A stretch of DNA of 64,000 nt from Lepisosteus oculatus (lineage: Eukaryota > Chordata > Actinopteri > Semionotiformes > Lepisosteidae). The DNA lies in contig NC_090698.1 in NCBI RefSeq assembly GCF_040954835.1, forward strand, positions 5,764,501-5,828,500, in the 5' to 3' direction. A program made the translations under genes and the position numbers. A model generated the notes under the pieces. That model searched no databases, had not been told where the DNA came from, and saw nothing but the letters and a program-made list of their open reading frames with translations. Positions 45,847 through 57,155 of the stretch are shown here, in pieces. The first letter of the stretch is position 1, and every line of letters starts with the position of its first letter.

Positions 45847-48720
45847 TAGATATAATAATAAACTTTATAGAGCACCTTTCACACAAATAGGAGCTCAAAG
45901 TGCTTTACAAACCAAGTGTAAAAATAAAATCTTAAAATTAAGAGATATATTTTTAGTTGTAAAGGCAAACACAGTAATACAGTAAAGCAAAATAAATGTC
46001 AATTTTTTCTTGAAAAATAAATAAAAATTAGGAAATTCATAATAAAATAAGAACAATAAAAAAGATACAAAGAAAGAACAAATAACCATTTTAACTAAAG
46101 GCTAAATTCAAAAGATATGTTTTCAAATGTTTTTTAAAACAATGTACCGAGCTTGACTGCCTAATAAAAAGTGGTAGAGGGTTCCAGAAGGGCAGTAGTT
46201 GCAGGTCTCAGGTCACATATATGAACATATAAAGACAGACATTCAATAAGGTACACAGGTGCTAGACCATTTAGAGTTTTAAAAACAAGTAAAAGAACTT
46301 TAAAATCTATCCTAGATAATACAGGTAACCAGTGAAGTTCTTTCAGAACTGGAGTGATACAGTATGTGTTCCCTTTCTTGTTTTTGTTGCTGCTGCATTT
46401 TGAACAAGTTTTAAGGGATTTATCGTTTTCTTGGGAAGCCCACTAAACAGAGCATTACAATAATCGATTCTACTGGTAACAAATGCATGGACACATTTTT
46501 CTGCACCGCCCTGGGATAAAAAAGGCCTAATTTTCGCAATATTTCTTAAATGATAGAATGCAACTTTAGTAACCCTATTTATGTGAGGGACAAAACAAAG
46601 ATCAGAATCTAGTTTCATGCTTCAGATTTAACACATGAAGCAAAAGAGCCCAATTAATCCTCCAAGAGTTCTTTCTGAATTTTAGTGCCCAATATCTTAT
46701 CTTGATTGAACTGTAGAAAATTTTGGGACATCCACTGAGAAATATCCAACACACAGCCGGTTAGTCTGTTGACAGAGTTTTGATCTTCAGATGGAATAGA
46801 GATATACAGTTGTATATCATCGGCATAGCTTTATGAAAATTGATCCCATGGTTCCTAATTACATTACCTAAAGGTAACATATATCATGAAAAGAGCAGAG
46901 GTCCTAAAATGGAACCCTGCGGAACTCCACAAGAAATGTCAACATTTTTTGATGATGGATTTCCCAAAGCAACAAAAAACTGTCTGTTCATCAAATAAGA
47001 TTTAAGCCATTCTAAAACCGTCCCTGAAAGACCTACCCAGTTTTCAAGTCGGTGGATCAGAATCTTGTGATCAACTATATCGAAAGCTGCACTGAGATCA
47101 AGTAAAACCCAAACAGAGGCATAATGTTTATCGGTTTTCTGTACTATGGTGAGAACGTAAACCTGACTGAAATTTCTCAAACAAATTGTTAGAGATCAGA
47201 TATTCATTTCATTGAAACAAAACAACTTTCTCTAAAATTTTACTTAAAAAAGGAAAATTTGAAATAGGTCTAAAATTGCTGACAACAGCAGGATCCATAT
47301 TAGTCTTTTTTAGTAAAGGCTTCACCAAGGCAGTCTTGAAAGCATTTGGGAAAACTCCAGTTGACAGAGAGCAATTTACAATAGTTAAATCATTATCTTG
47401 CACGCAATCAAAAACCTTAAAAAGAGTTGTAGGAACAGGCTCAAGATCACATGTGGAAGACCTTAATTTGTCTGTAACAGTTTTAAGTGTCTGAATATTA
47501 TTAACAGAGAAAGATGTCATAACAGATGGAGGTGGCTGATCAGGACAATCGGGGAAACTCATCGTGGTTGTCTGAGCTATATTCTGTCTAATCAAAGTTA
47601 TTTTATCTTGGAAACGAATTTCAAACTCTTCACATTTTGTAGAAGATACATCTAAAGAAAAATTACAAGAAAAAGTAGGGTTTATTAAACGTTCTATAGT
47701 GGAAAACAGTACTTTGGTATGATCTTTGTGTTTGTTAATTACATTAGAGAAGTACAACTGTCTTGCCCTTTTTATGGGAGTATTGTAGGCAGAAATCTGC
47801 TCTCTCAGAATGTCATAACGAACCTGCAGCTTAGTTTTTCTCCATAAGCGCTCTGATTTGTGACAATTTCCCTTAAGTTGAAGTATTTCCTCATTCATCC
47901 AAGGAGTGTTATGAGTGAGATTTTCTTCCATTTGGCTGGTGCAACAGTGTCAAGAGTTTCCCTAAGTTTAATATTCAGAGCATGAACCAGATCATTGCAA
48001 GAGGGAGATGGCGCTGTGCATGAAACATTATTTAAAACGTTTTTAAACGTCTCAGCTGTTTTTTAATTTATGTAGCGTTTCTTAAAACATAACATTCAGA
48101 TTCTTCCTGACTTGTAAATTAACATGAAAGAATACACAGAGATGGTCCGATATCAGTACATCAGATATTAGTAACACATTTGTGTCTAGACTTTTACCGA
48201 CGAGCATGTCCAAAATAGCTCAGGATCTGTGCCTGTGGCTGGAAGGTTTCCAGTTCAAATCCCGTGGCCGGCAGAGGAATCCTACTCCTTTGGGCCCCTG
48301 AGCGAGGCCCTTAACCCCAACTGCTCCAGGGGCGCCGTATCAATGGCTGACACTGTGCTCTGACCCCCAGCTTCTCTCCCTGTCTGTGTGTCTCACGGAG
48401 AGCAAGCTGGGGTCTGTGAAAAGACACGTTCCTTATGCAAGAGAATGCATAGGGTGAATAAAGTGATCCAATCTTAAGAGGTGACCACGTCTGTGAATAG
48501 AACTATCCACATGCTGCTTATAGTCAAACGTCTCCAAGAGTCTAATATAGCATTAGTGTCCGAGGAGTCATCAATATGCAAGTTAAAATCACCAGTGAGA
48601 AGAGTTAGTCGTTCAGCAAATACTCCAAAGAAACTGAGTGGTAGATTGCCGTGGAAAGACAATCCAATTTCCATAGAGGAAAGTAAAAAGTGATATGAAT
48701 GAAAATATCCAGTCCTGCCT
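45847..48720 (-). mobile_element. L2/CR1-clade LINE, decayed, with nested SINE
   Basis: On the minus strand: an APE-type endonuclease piece with GDFNLHIDD at 48474-48674, a linker ORF (47209-47931), then reverse transcriptase with DLSAAFDIVDHKIL and GVPQGSILGPLLFS (46884-47180). The C-terminal part has RIDYCNALFSGLP (46343-46618). The 3' end has TGTAAAGCACTTTGAGCTCC and a TTTATTATTATATC tail. Frameshifts and stops separate the pieces, so it is inactive. A tRNA-SINE interrupts it at 48218-48478. It is AT-rich relative to its surroundings. The clade is inferred from the RT motifs and the tail. Confidence 0.9.
48218..48478 (+). mobile_element. tRNA-derived SINE nested in the LINE
   Basis: It begins near CTCAGGATCTGTGCCTGTGG and ends AATAAAGTGATCCAATCTTA. 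The endonuclease-like coding sequence of the LINE resumes directly after it, so the SINE inserted later, in the opposite orientation. Confidence 0.9.
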
Positions 48721-48968
48721 CGACGACATCCCTGATGTCGACTTTACCCCCAGACCCAACCCCCAACAAAGACGCGCTCCGGACCACAACGCGACTCCAC
48801 GCTGTAGCGACCCGTTTGCGGCGAAGATCGCCGTGACGTCATCGCGGCTCCCCGCTCTCCGCCAATCGACATGCAGAGGAGGCGTGTCTGACCGCTCACG
48901 AGACCCACGGGCAGATATACACGCCGCCGGGTCCGAGTTCACGGTACCTGCAGAACCAGCGCCTCGGG
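48721..48968 (+). promoter_or_regulatory. Probable promoter/5' UTR of the prss16-like gene
   Basis: CpG-containing sequence directly between the LINE and the start codon. It holds a CCAAT at about 48861 and a TGACGTCA (CRE consensus) at about 48834-48841. The LINE fragment therefore ends within roughly 250 bp of the start codon. Confidence 0.5.
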
Positions 48969-51900
48969 ATGGCACTGTCAGCCTGGCTGCTTTTACCACT
49001 CCTGCACCTGGCCGGCTCAGGTGAGTCCTGATCGAGCCGCGCTCTCTTCCCTGGCTGACTTACTCGTTAGCTTCTCAAACCTTTTGAGCAGTGAACTGAG
49101 AGCAGCAATTTCATCTTTTCACACTCTGCCCGAAAGCAGCACTACGTGCCCGAATCGATTCTAGCCAGCACGCCTCGCGAAACCTTCTACGACACGTAAA
49201 TAACCTTCTTTTTTGCGAAGAAAACTAAGTGAAACCACTGAAGAACAGCCCCGCGCGGCAGCTCGTCCCGTGACGAGACTCGGTTCCAGGAAGTGAAAGT
49301 AGCTGACCGGCGCGAGCGCTCGCACCCGCAGCCCTGCCGAGCGTCACTGACGCTCCGGGTTCCGGATGACGAACAGCGTCCAGCCTGGGACTGTGGACCG
49401 ACGCTGGAGAGATGAAATTACAGACACCCGCTCGGGAGAGACAGCCTGCAACACTACAAGACCCAACACTTCGAGATTGTACCCACCGTCACTCGAGACA
49501 AACTCCGCGTGGCTTCGCTCGCTCCGGTCACCAGCCCTGAGCAGCAGTCATCGCGAGCAGCTGTAAAAAAAACCCGCACTCCCACATTCAAGCAGCTTTC
49601 AGCTGCACTGCTGATACAATTAAAACCTCACCTGCAGGTGTTTGCAGAAAACGGTTCTGTTGGGACATTTACAAGCCTCACTTAAAACAGTCTTGGGAGA
49701 CAAGCTCACTGTCTGCTCCCCAGGCTGTGACAGGAGATGACACACTGGGCTGCAGCTCTGTTGAGGTTTCTCCCCAGTAGGATTGAAGCTGTTCTGATTC
49801 TGGCAGCTGTGGGAATTCTGGGATTAGATTTATTTTTGGGGAAGAATGTTTGTCTAATCCCAGAGTATTTCTACCAGTGAAATAGAAAATGTCCTCTCTG
49901 GACAGCCAGGTCTGTCCAGTTTTCTATGGCCAGGCTGTGGTCACTGAGCCTGTCCTCTCTGGTCAGCCAGGTCTGTCTGTGTCCAGTGTCTATGGTCAGG
50001 CTGTGGTCACTGAGCCTGTCCTCTCTGGACAGCCAGGTCTGTGTCCAGTTTCTTTGGCCAGGCTGTGGTCACTGAGCCTGTCCTCTCTGGACAGCCAGGT
50101 CTGTCTGTGTCCAGTGTCTATGGTAGGCTGTGGTCACTGAGCCTGTCCTCTCTGGACAGCCAGGTCTGTGTCCAGTTTCTGTGGCCAGGCTGTGGTCACT
50201 GAGCCTGTCCTCTCTGAACAGGCTGTGGTCACTGAGCCTGTCCTCTCTGGACAGGCTGTGGTCACTGAGCCTGTCCTCTCTGGACAGCCAGGTCTGTGTC
50301 CAGTTTCTTTGGCCAGGCTGTGGTCACTGAGCCTGTCCTCTCTGGACAGCCAGGTCTGTCTGTGTCCAGTGTCTATGGTAGGCTGTGGTCACTGAGCCTG
50401 TCCTCTCTGGACAGCCAGGTCTGTGTCCAGTTTCTTTGGCCAGGCTGTGGTCACTGAGCCTGTACTTCCTCAGGGTCTGTTTCTCTTTGCAGTCTCTTAC
50501 CTTTCTCAGATACAGTTCATTTCATTGCAGTTGGTGTATGTGTGTGTTTCCCAGCGGGTGAGGTCATGCTGTTTGGCTTGTGCTGTGATTGGCTTGACTT
50601 TGATTTGTGCTGCCCTGCGGCTGGCTGGTGTCAGTGAGCTTCTCCCTCTCTCCCTCTCAGGAAGAGTGTTCGATGAGATAAAACAGAGGGTGCTGGAGAG
50701 GCAGGAGCAGGCAATCAAAGAGCACCTCCTGCTACAGGCCGCCTCAGGGCGCCCCCTGGTGACAGAGGGGCGTCTAGAGCAACCACTGGACCACTTCGAC
50801 AGGCAGAACAACAGAACCTACTTGCAGGTACAGCAGTCCGCCCGGCGTAGCGCAGACAGGTCGGTGGGCAGTGCATGTCTGGGGGGGATGTCCCTCAGGG
50901 AGCCCCCACACTCCGGGTGCTGGGTACTGCAGTCCTGCAAGGACAAGATCAGCTCCCCAGTGGGCTACAGGAGCCCCCCCTAGCTTGTAACCTCCTCCAG
51001 CCCTGCTGATAATACCTGACTTCGGGGACCTTGTTCCACACACCTACTGCTCTCGGTGTTAAGCGGCAGCCCCGTGTCTGTGTGCGTGTCTGTCTGTCTC
51101 TCAGAGGTACTTCGTCAACGAGCAGTTCTGGAAGCGTCGCACCGGCCCCGTGTTCCTGTACATCGGAGGAGAGGCGGCCATCTCCGAGTTCAGCGTGCAG
51201 GGAGGTCTGTGTGTGTCTCCGTGACCCCCCTGCCCACACACACACTCACTCACACACACACAGCCCCCGGCCTCACTGTCCAGCTGCCTCTCTGCCCCAG
51301 GTCACCATGTGTCCATGGCGCAGGACCACGGAGCCCTCCTGGTGTCCCTGGAGCACCGCTTCTACGGACAGAGCATCCCCGCCGACGGCATGGAGACCCC
51401 CACACTGAGATACCTCAGCAGCCAGCAGGCGTGAGTCACGAGTCACACTCACACAGACACAGCCAGAACACGGTCGCGGTGCTGGCAGTGCACCTGGGAA
51501 TGAGCACACTGATGAGGCCATGTGACACCTACCCATAAATCTGTCCACACCCCGACACCACACCGAGAGAGACAGACACACTGGGGTCAGTCCACACCCC
51601 GACACCACACCGAGAGAGACAGACACACTGGGGTCAGTCCACACCCCGACACCACACCGAGAGAGACAGACACACTGGGGTCAAGGGTCAGTCCACACCC
51701 TGACACTGCACTGAGAGAGACAGACACACTGGGGTCAGTCCACACCCCGACACCACACCGAGAGAGACGGACACACTGGGGTCAGTCCACACCCCGACAC
51801 CACACCGAGAGAGACAGACACACTGGGGTCAGTCCACACCCCGACACCACACCGAGAGAGACAGACACACGGGTCAGTCCACACCCCGACACCACACCGA

Positions 51901-54900
51901 GAGAGACGGACACACTGGGGTGAGTCCACACCCTGACACCACACCGAGAGAGACAGACACACGGGTCAGTCCACACCCTGACACCACACCGAGAGAGACA
52001 GACACACGGGTCAGTCCACACCCCGACACCACACCGAGAGAGACGGACACACTGGGGTGAGTCCACACCCTGACACTGCACCGAGAGAGACAGACACACA
52101 GGGGTCAGGGGTCAGTCCACACACTGATAGTGAAAAGGGAGGCTGTAAGACACAGACACATTGGAAAAGGAACAGGAAGCAGAAAACATGACAGGAAAAG
52201 AAGTTCTGAACGTTGTGCACCCTCATTTCAGAGCCTCTTCTCTCTTCCTGCTCTCCTCTCTCTCTCCCCCTCAGGCTGGCTGATTTAGTGTCCTTCCAGC
52301 AGAACATCACCTCCCGCTACGAGCTGACACCCCGCAACACCTGGATCTGTTTTGGGGGCTCCTACCCCGGGTCCCTGTCAGCCTGGCTCCGTGGCAAGGT
52401 ACCCCGCAACGCCCGCTCTCCTGTGGCCAGGCGGGAGGCTGGAGTGATTGTCCTGCAGAGGCCCGAGCCCAGCTGTCTCCAGGCCAGCGCCAGGCCCATG
52501 TGAGCCGCCCGCGCTCGCCTGTGGTGTCACCTGCTTGCCGCTCACCGCTGGCCTGTTTGGGTTTCAGTTCCCACACCTGGTCTACGGCGCAGTGGCTTCG
52601 TCTGCCCCCGTCAGAGCTCAGCTGGACTTCACTGGCTACAACAAGGTACCAGCAGGGGGCAGCACACCCTGCACTGATGCCACCTCACGCCTTTACCCAA
52701 AGGGTTGTGGGACTTGGGGACACGTCACCCAGCCATGTCATTACAGTTACAGGGCAGTCAGACTCCTTTACTGCAGGTGCTTTTCTCATCTGGGGTCAGA
52801 ATCAGGCATGTCACACTTGATTGTTAGAATAATTGCTTACACTTATATAGGCTTTTCTGGACACTCCACTCAGAGCACTTTACAAGTAATGGGGATCCCC
52901 TCCAGCCCTACCACTGTGTACCCCCACCTGGATGATGTGACAGCAGCCATAGAGCACCAGTCCTCTCCCCACACACCAGCTCTCAGTGGGGAGAGGAAGA
53001 GAGTGATGGAGCCAGTTCAGAGATGGGGATTATTAGGAGGCCATGATTGGTAAGGTCCAGTGGGAAATTTGGCCAGGACACCAGGGTAACACCCCTACTC
53101 TTTTCGCGAGACGCCCTGGAATTTTTAATGACCACAGAGAGTCAGGACCTTGGTTTTACATGTCATATTAAAGACAGCGCCTTTTTACAGTACAGTTTCC
53201 CCATCACTATAGTGGGGCATTAGGACCCTCACAGACTACACCAACACCTCTTCCAGCAGCAAGCTTAGCTATTCCCATGAGCCTCCCCTCCAGGTACTGG
53301 CCGGGCTCACACTGTGGAGCTCCAGTGGGCTGCTAGTTGTGAGCTGCAGGGCGATATGGCGATATCAACCCCCCCCTCTCTCTTCCAGGTCGTGGCGAAG
53401 AGTCTTGCCAACCCCGCAGTGGGGGGCTCGGACAGGGTGAGTACAGCCCAGCCGCCCGCCGGCCCGGTTCTCCATCCCCGACCGCGCGCGCGGCGCCACC
53501 TGCTGGCGGCCGGCCTCACGCCCGCCCGCCCGCCTGCCTCCCTGCAGTGCCTGTCTGCGGTGAGGGAGGGCTTTTCGGCCGTGGAGTCTGCCCTGGCCAG
53601 CCGGAACGTCACGGCCGTGTCCCGGGACTTCAGCTGCTGCTCCGCCGTGTCCGAGCCGGAGGACCAGCGGGAGCTGCTGTACAGCCTGGCGGACATCGCC
53701 ATGGGCGCCGTGCAGTATGACCAGGAGGGGGCGCCGCTGGGCGTCGCCCAGCTCTGCCGGATCATGGCAGGGAACTCCAGCGGGGCGGACAGCTACACCC
53801 GCCTCGCCCAGCTGGCCAAGGTACGCCCGCGGCCGCCGCCCACTCCGCGCCCTCCCCGCGGCAGGCTCGTGGGCCGCTCACCCCTGTCCGTCCCTCAGGC
53901 CTACCTGGAGCGAACGGCCAAGCCCTGCCTGGAGACGTCCCACCAGCAGAGCGTGTCCGAGCTGCGGGACACCACCCTGAGGCCCAGCGGAGTCGGGGAG
54001 AGGCAGTGGTACTACCAGACCTGCACCGAGTTCGGATACTGTGAGGATCTCGCCGCACGGCAGCCGCCACAGAGGTCGCACTGCCCCCCAGTTAGTTTCC
54101 TTTCTCTTGGGCGACATTAGCTCGCGTCGCCAATGACAGAGATGTCCTCAAGCCAGCACCAAGGCTTCTGGGCACAGACGCAGGACAGCCCGACTGTCAC
54201 ACGGGGCTAGACTGACCCATTGACTGGCCACGCACATTTCCCCCTCCTCCTTCAGAAACACCCCCCCAGCGCCCCCTGCTGGACACAGTGGCACTGAGTA
54301 GCCTCTCGGCCCGTGAGAGAACTGCTTCAGGGACTCGCATTGCCACAGCTGCCTGCACTGCCGCACCACGGCACAGGGCGTTGGCGACTTTCCGAGGAGC
54401 GTCCCGTCGCTCTGCAGGACGCTGGTCTGCTCGGCCCTGAGAGGAAACCCCCCAGGGCAGGGCATGCCCACCACCGCCGACACACCCCACTGGCCCGTAC
54501 CTGACGGCCCACAGTCACACACCAGCCACTGGGGAGGTGTGTCCACTGGACTGCACACACCTCTGGCTCAGGAGTGGATAGAGCGGCCATCTGTCGCCCC
54601 AGGGGAGTCTAACGCCCGCGGTGTGTGTGTGTGTGTGCAGATCAGACCTGTGAGGATGACGGGTGCCCCTTCTCCCGGCTCCTGACCCTGAAGTCCCAGA
54701 CGGAGCTCTGCCCCCTGGTGTTCGGCCTGAAGGAGAGCAGCCTGCCGCTGGCGGTGGGCTTCACCAACGATTACTACGGCTCCGACCACCCTGGCACTCA
54801 CAGGGTGCTGTACGTCAACGGTGAGAGCGAGGACATTTTATGTGGAAATCTCGGCCTTTCTCTCATACAGCCGTTCCAGCTTTTCAGTCGGTGGCGGTAT

Positions 54901-55956
54901 TGTCGCTTGAAGAAGCGGGAAGCCCTGGATGGGAGACTGCTCGGAAAGCTGAGGTTGCTGCTGGAAGAGGTGTTAGTGGGGCCAGCAGGGGGCGCTCACC
55001 CTGCGGTCTGCGTGGGTCCTAATGCCCCAGTATAGTGACGAGGACACTTTACTGTAAAAAGGCGCTATCTTTAATATGAGACGTAAAACCGAGGTCTTGA
55101 CTCTCACTCTCTCTGACTGTGGTCATTAAAAATCCCAGGGTGTTTCTCAAAAAGAGTAGGAGTGTTACCCCGGTGTCCTGGCCAAATTTCCCCCAGGCCT
55201 TTACCAATCATTGCCTCCTAATAATCCCCATCTCTGAACTGGCTCCATCACTCTGCTCTCCTCCCACTGAGAGCTGGTGTGGGGGGAGAGTACTGGTGCT
55301 CTATGGCTGCTGTCTCATCATCCAGGTGGGGCTGCACACTGGTGGTGGTGGAGGGGATCCCCATTAGCTATAAAGCGCTTTGAGTGGAGTGTCCAGAAAA
55401 CTGGCATATAAGTGTAAGGCACTATTATTGTCATTCTGAAATGTTAGGTTCCTTCCTTCCTTCTGCCCAAAGCCAGTGCCAGGCACAATACAGATGCCAG
55501 TCTCCTCAGTTAGCGTCAGACAGTACCGCATGTCTGGGGTCTTACCTAAGGCACAGCTCAGGGGTCCTTTTCCAGGCGCACAACTACTCTGCCGTTTGCT
55601 CTTTCCCCTCTCAGGTGACATCGACCCCTGGCACGTGCTCAGCGTCCTCTCCAACGCCACCAGCGGGGAGAGAGCCATCCTGATCCACGGGACCGCGCAC
55701 TGCGCCGACATGAACCCCCCCCGCCCCTCCGACCCCCCCGCGCTGATGCTCGCTCGCAAGGTGAGAGGTGCTGGGGGGGGGTCAGGGAAGAGTGGGGAGA
55801 ATCCAGCAGTAGCCTGGGCCGAACCCAGGCAGGTACTGGAAGTGCTGTGTGTAGACCAGCAGGGGGCGCTCTGCTCAATCCGTACCCCTGTTTCCGCAGG
55901 AGATCGAGGCCCATGTGGCCGCTTGGCTCCAGTCAGCCGCGCAGGAGGCCGCCTGA
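48969..55956 (+). CDS. prss16: Thymus-specific serine protease-like, peptidase family S28
   Basis: Secretory/lysosomal serine peptidase of the PRCP/DPP7/PRSS16 family; in mammals PRSS16 acts in thymic epithelium on the MHC class II peptide repertoire. Coding exons: 48969-49020, 50661-50827, 51105-51204, 51301-51430, 52275-52398, 52568-52645, 53389-53436, 53548-53820, 53899-54040, 54641-54820, 55615-55760 and 55900-55956; 1497 nt, 498 aa plus TGA (human 514). A signal peptide covers about residues 1-17 ([17 protein letters not shown]). The catalytic triad is Ser179 in GGSYPG, Asp435 in DIDPW and His460 in GTAHC. The EQPLDHFD and PVFLYIGGE motifs are present. Several NxT/NxS sites suggest N-glycosylation. 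The motifs favour PRSS16 over PRCP or DPP7. Human PRSS16 is on 6p, so linkage to ech1 is not the human arrangement. Confidence 0.92.
49715..50640 (-). mobile_element. Non-LTR retrotransposon fragment with internal tandem expansion, prss16 intron 1
   Basis: It is homologous to 32460-32900 and 58735-59990 (GGCTGTGACAGGAGATGACA at the start, CTGGTGTCAGTGAGCTTCTC at the end). The stretch 49895-50465 is a tandem expansion of one piece of it. It reaches to about 20 nt before exon 2. Confidence 0.8.
49895..50465 (+). repeat. Minisatellite derived from LINE sequence
   Basis: Units contain AGGCTGTGGTCACTGAGCCT, GTCCTCTCTGGACAGCCAGG, TCTGTGTCCAGTTTC. About nine or ten units of variable length (roughly 37-72 bp). 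Only two units are present in the sister copy at 32700-32800. Confidence 0.9.
51535..52125 (+). repeat. Minisatellite in prss16 intron 4, about 45 bp x 12
   Basis: Units contain GTCCACACCCCGACACCACA, CCGAGAGAGACAGACACACT, GGGGTCA, with several short variants lacking CTGGG. It fills most of the 844 nt intron 51431-52274. Confidence 0.95.
52685..52745 (+). repeat. Dispersed repeat, TTTACACAAAG family fragment
   Basis: CGCCTTTACCCAAAGGGTTG, then TGGGACTTGGGG. Located in prss16 intron 6. Confidence 0.4.
52830..53365 (-). mobile_element. SINE3-type (5S-derived) SINE abutting prss16 exon 7
   Basis: L2-like tail at the low end (TTGCTTACACTTATATAGGC) and 5S-like head at the high end (CTCCAGGTACTGGCCGGGCT, TGTGAGCTGCAGGGCGATAT). 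It ends about 24 nt before the exon 7 acceptor at 53388. Confidence 0.9.
54041..54640 (+). other. prss16 intron 9
   Basis: A 600 nt GT-AG intron with a (GT)n tract just before the acceptor (54619-54638). No repeat element is recognised. Confidence 0.6.
54893..55432 (+). mobile_element. SINE3-type SINE filling prss16 intron 10
   Basis: Plus orientation: 5S-like GAAGCCCTGGATGGGAGACT, body with CCAGCAGGGGGCGCT at 54982-54996, and tail TTTGAGTGGAGTGTCCAGAA ending near 55432. It occupies about two thirds of the 794 nt intron 54821-55614. The 5' end of the 5S head is missing. Confidence 0.9.
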
Positions 55957-56405
55957 CGTCAGGGGACCTGTGGCGCCGGAGAGGGAGGGGCACTTTCACG
56001 CTAGAAGCTTGCAATCAAGAGCACCCTGCCGCCCTGCGATGTGATTTCTTTCTCACAAAACCTTCTGGCCTCTCGGCCCACAACGACACGAGGGCCCGCT
56101 CCGAGCCACGCCGTCTACAAGCGGACCGGGCGGGAGTCGGCGCCGGCAAGACAGCCGCGCTGTGCAAGGCCTGGGCATGAGGCTAGACGACCACATACTG
56201 TATTTACTCAATCGTCACCCGCTTCCTGTGCGATAACACTCTTCTGTCAGCGCCTCGCATTCTCTCGACGCTCTGGGGAGGTCAGGGGTCACGGGGAGCC
56301 CCCCGCAGAAGTACCCCAGTGTGAAACAGCACAGGGGAGGGCGCTCCCCCTGCCCTGGGTGGGACAGGAACTCCCCATGCTTCTTTTATACTCCAGATCA
56401 AGCCC

Positions 56406-56411
56406 AATAAA
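56406..56411 (+). terminator. prss16 polyadenylation signal AATAAA
   Basis: AATAAA 450 nt after the stop, followed by a GTGTCTGG element. This is the first canonical signal in the 3' region. Confidence 0.8.
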
Positions 56412-56880
56412 GATTTTTATGCTACGCGCCTGTGTCTGGTACTGTCCAGGGGGGGCTGATGTCCATCGTCCCCCAGCCGTGTCCCGAGGGCAGACTGTCC
56501 AGTTCGGACCGACCCGTCAGCCTCCCCAGTCTTGTCCTGACCTCCACACACACTCCTACACCTCTGCCCAGCCCTGCTCTCACAGCCAGAAGGACCTGGG
56601 TGTTCCTCATGGGCACATTCCTGGCTTTACTGATCTGTTACTCTGTCAGGAACAGGGGATTTGAGAGACCTACTGTATAAGAAGTAAGTGGACTGGGGTG
56701 CTCCTGGACCAGGAATGGTGACCCCTGAGTTAGGATTTAGCTGTGGGTTTGTCAAGAAATCTTGGGGTACACCATAACCCTCCCTAGTACCTCTCCAAAG
56801 GTGCACTTAGCAGTTTCTGTCTCCCACTTTTTAATCACACGAGCCACAGACATGTCTGCTGTCTTCATCCCACAGCAACT

Positions 56881-57155
56881 GAGCGGTGGCTCTGTGGCTG
56901 AGGATCTGTGCCTGTGGCTGGAAGGTTGCCAGTTCAAATCCCGTAGCCGGCAGAGGAATCCTATTCCGTTGGACCCCCGAGCAAGGCCCTTAACCCCAAC
57001 TTCTCCAGGGGTGCTGTACAATGGCAGACCCTGCACTCTGATCCCCAGCTTCTCTCCCTGTCTGTGTGTCTCCTGGAGAGCAAGCTGGGGTCCGTGAAAA
57101 GACAAATCCCTAATGCAAGAAATTGTATATGGCTAATTAAGTGATCTTATCTTAC
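56881..57155 (+). mobile_element. tRNA-derived SINE, full-length copy
   Basis: Head GGTGGCTCTGTGGCTGAGGA, B box GTTCAAATCCC, tail TAAGTGATCTTATCTTA. Collinear with 43655-43942. Confidence 0.9.

Noticed and set aside
51522-52099. ORFs on both strands in the prss16 intron 4 region
   Set aside because: They translate a minisatellite of about 45 bp (a multiple of three), so stops are absent by periodicity; they are not coding.
52830-53365. An exonised SINE adding sequence to prss16
   Set aside because: Exon 6 to exon 7 joins directly in frame within conserved S28 sequence, and I see no need for a SINE-derived exon.
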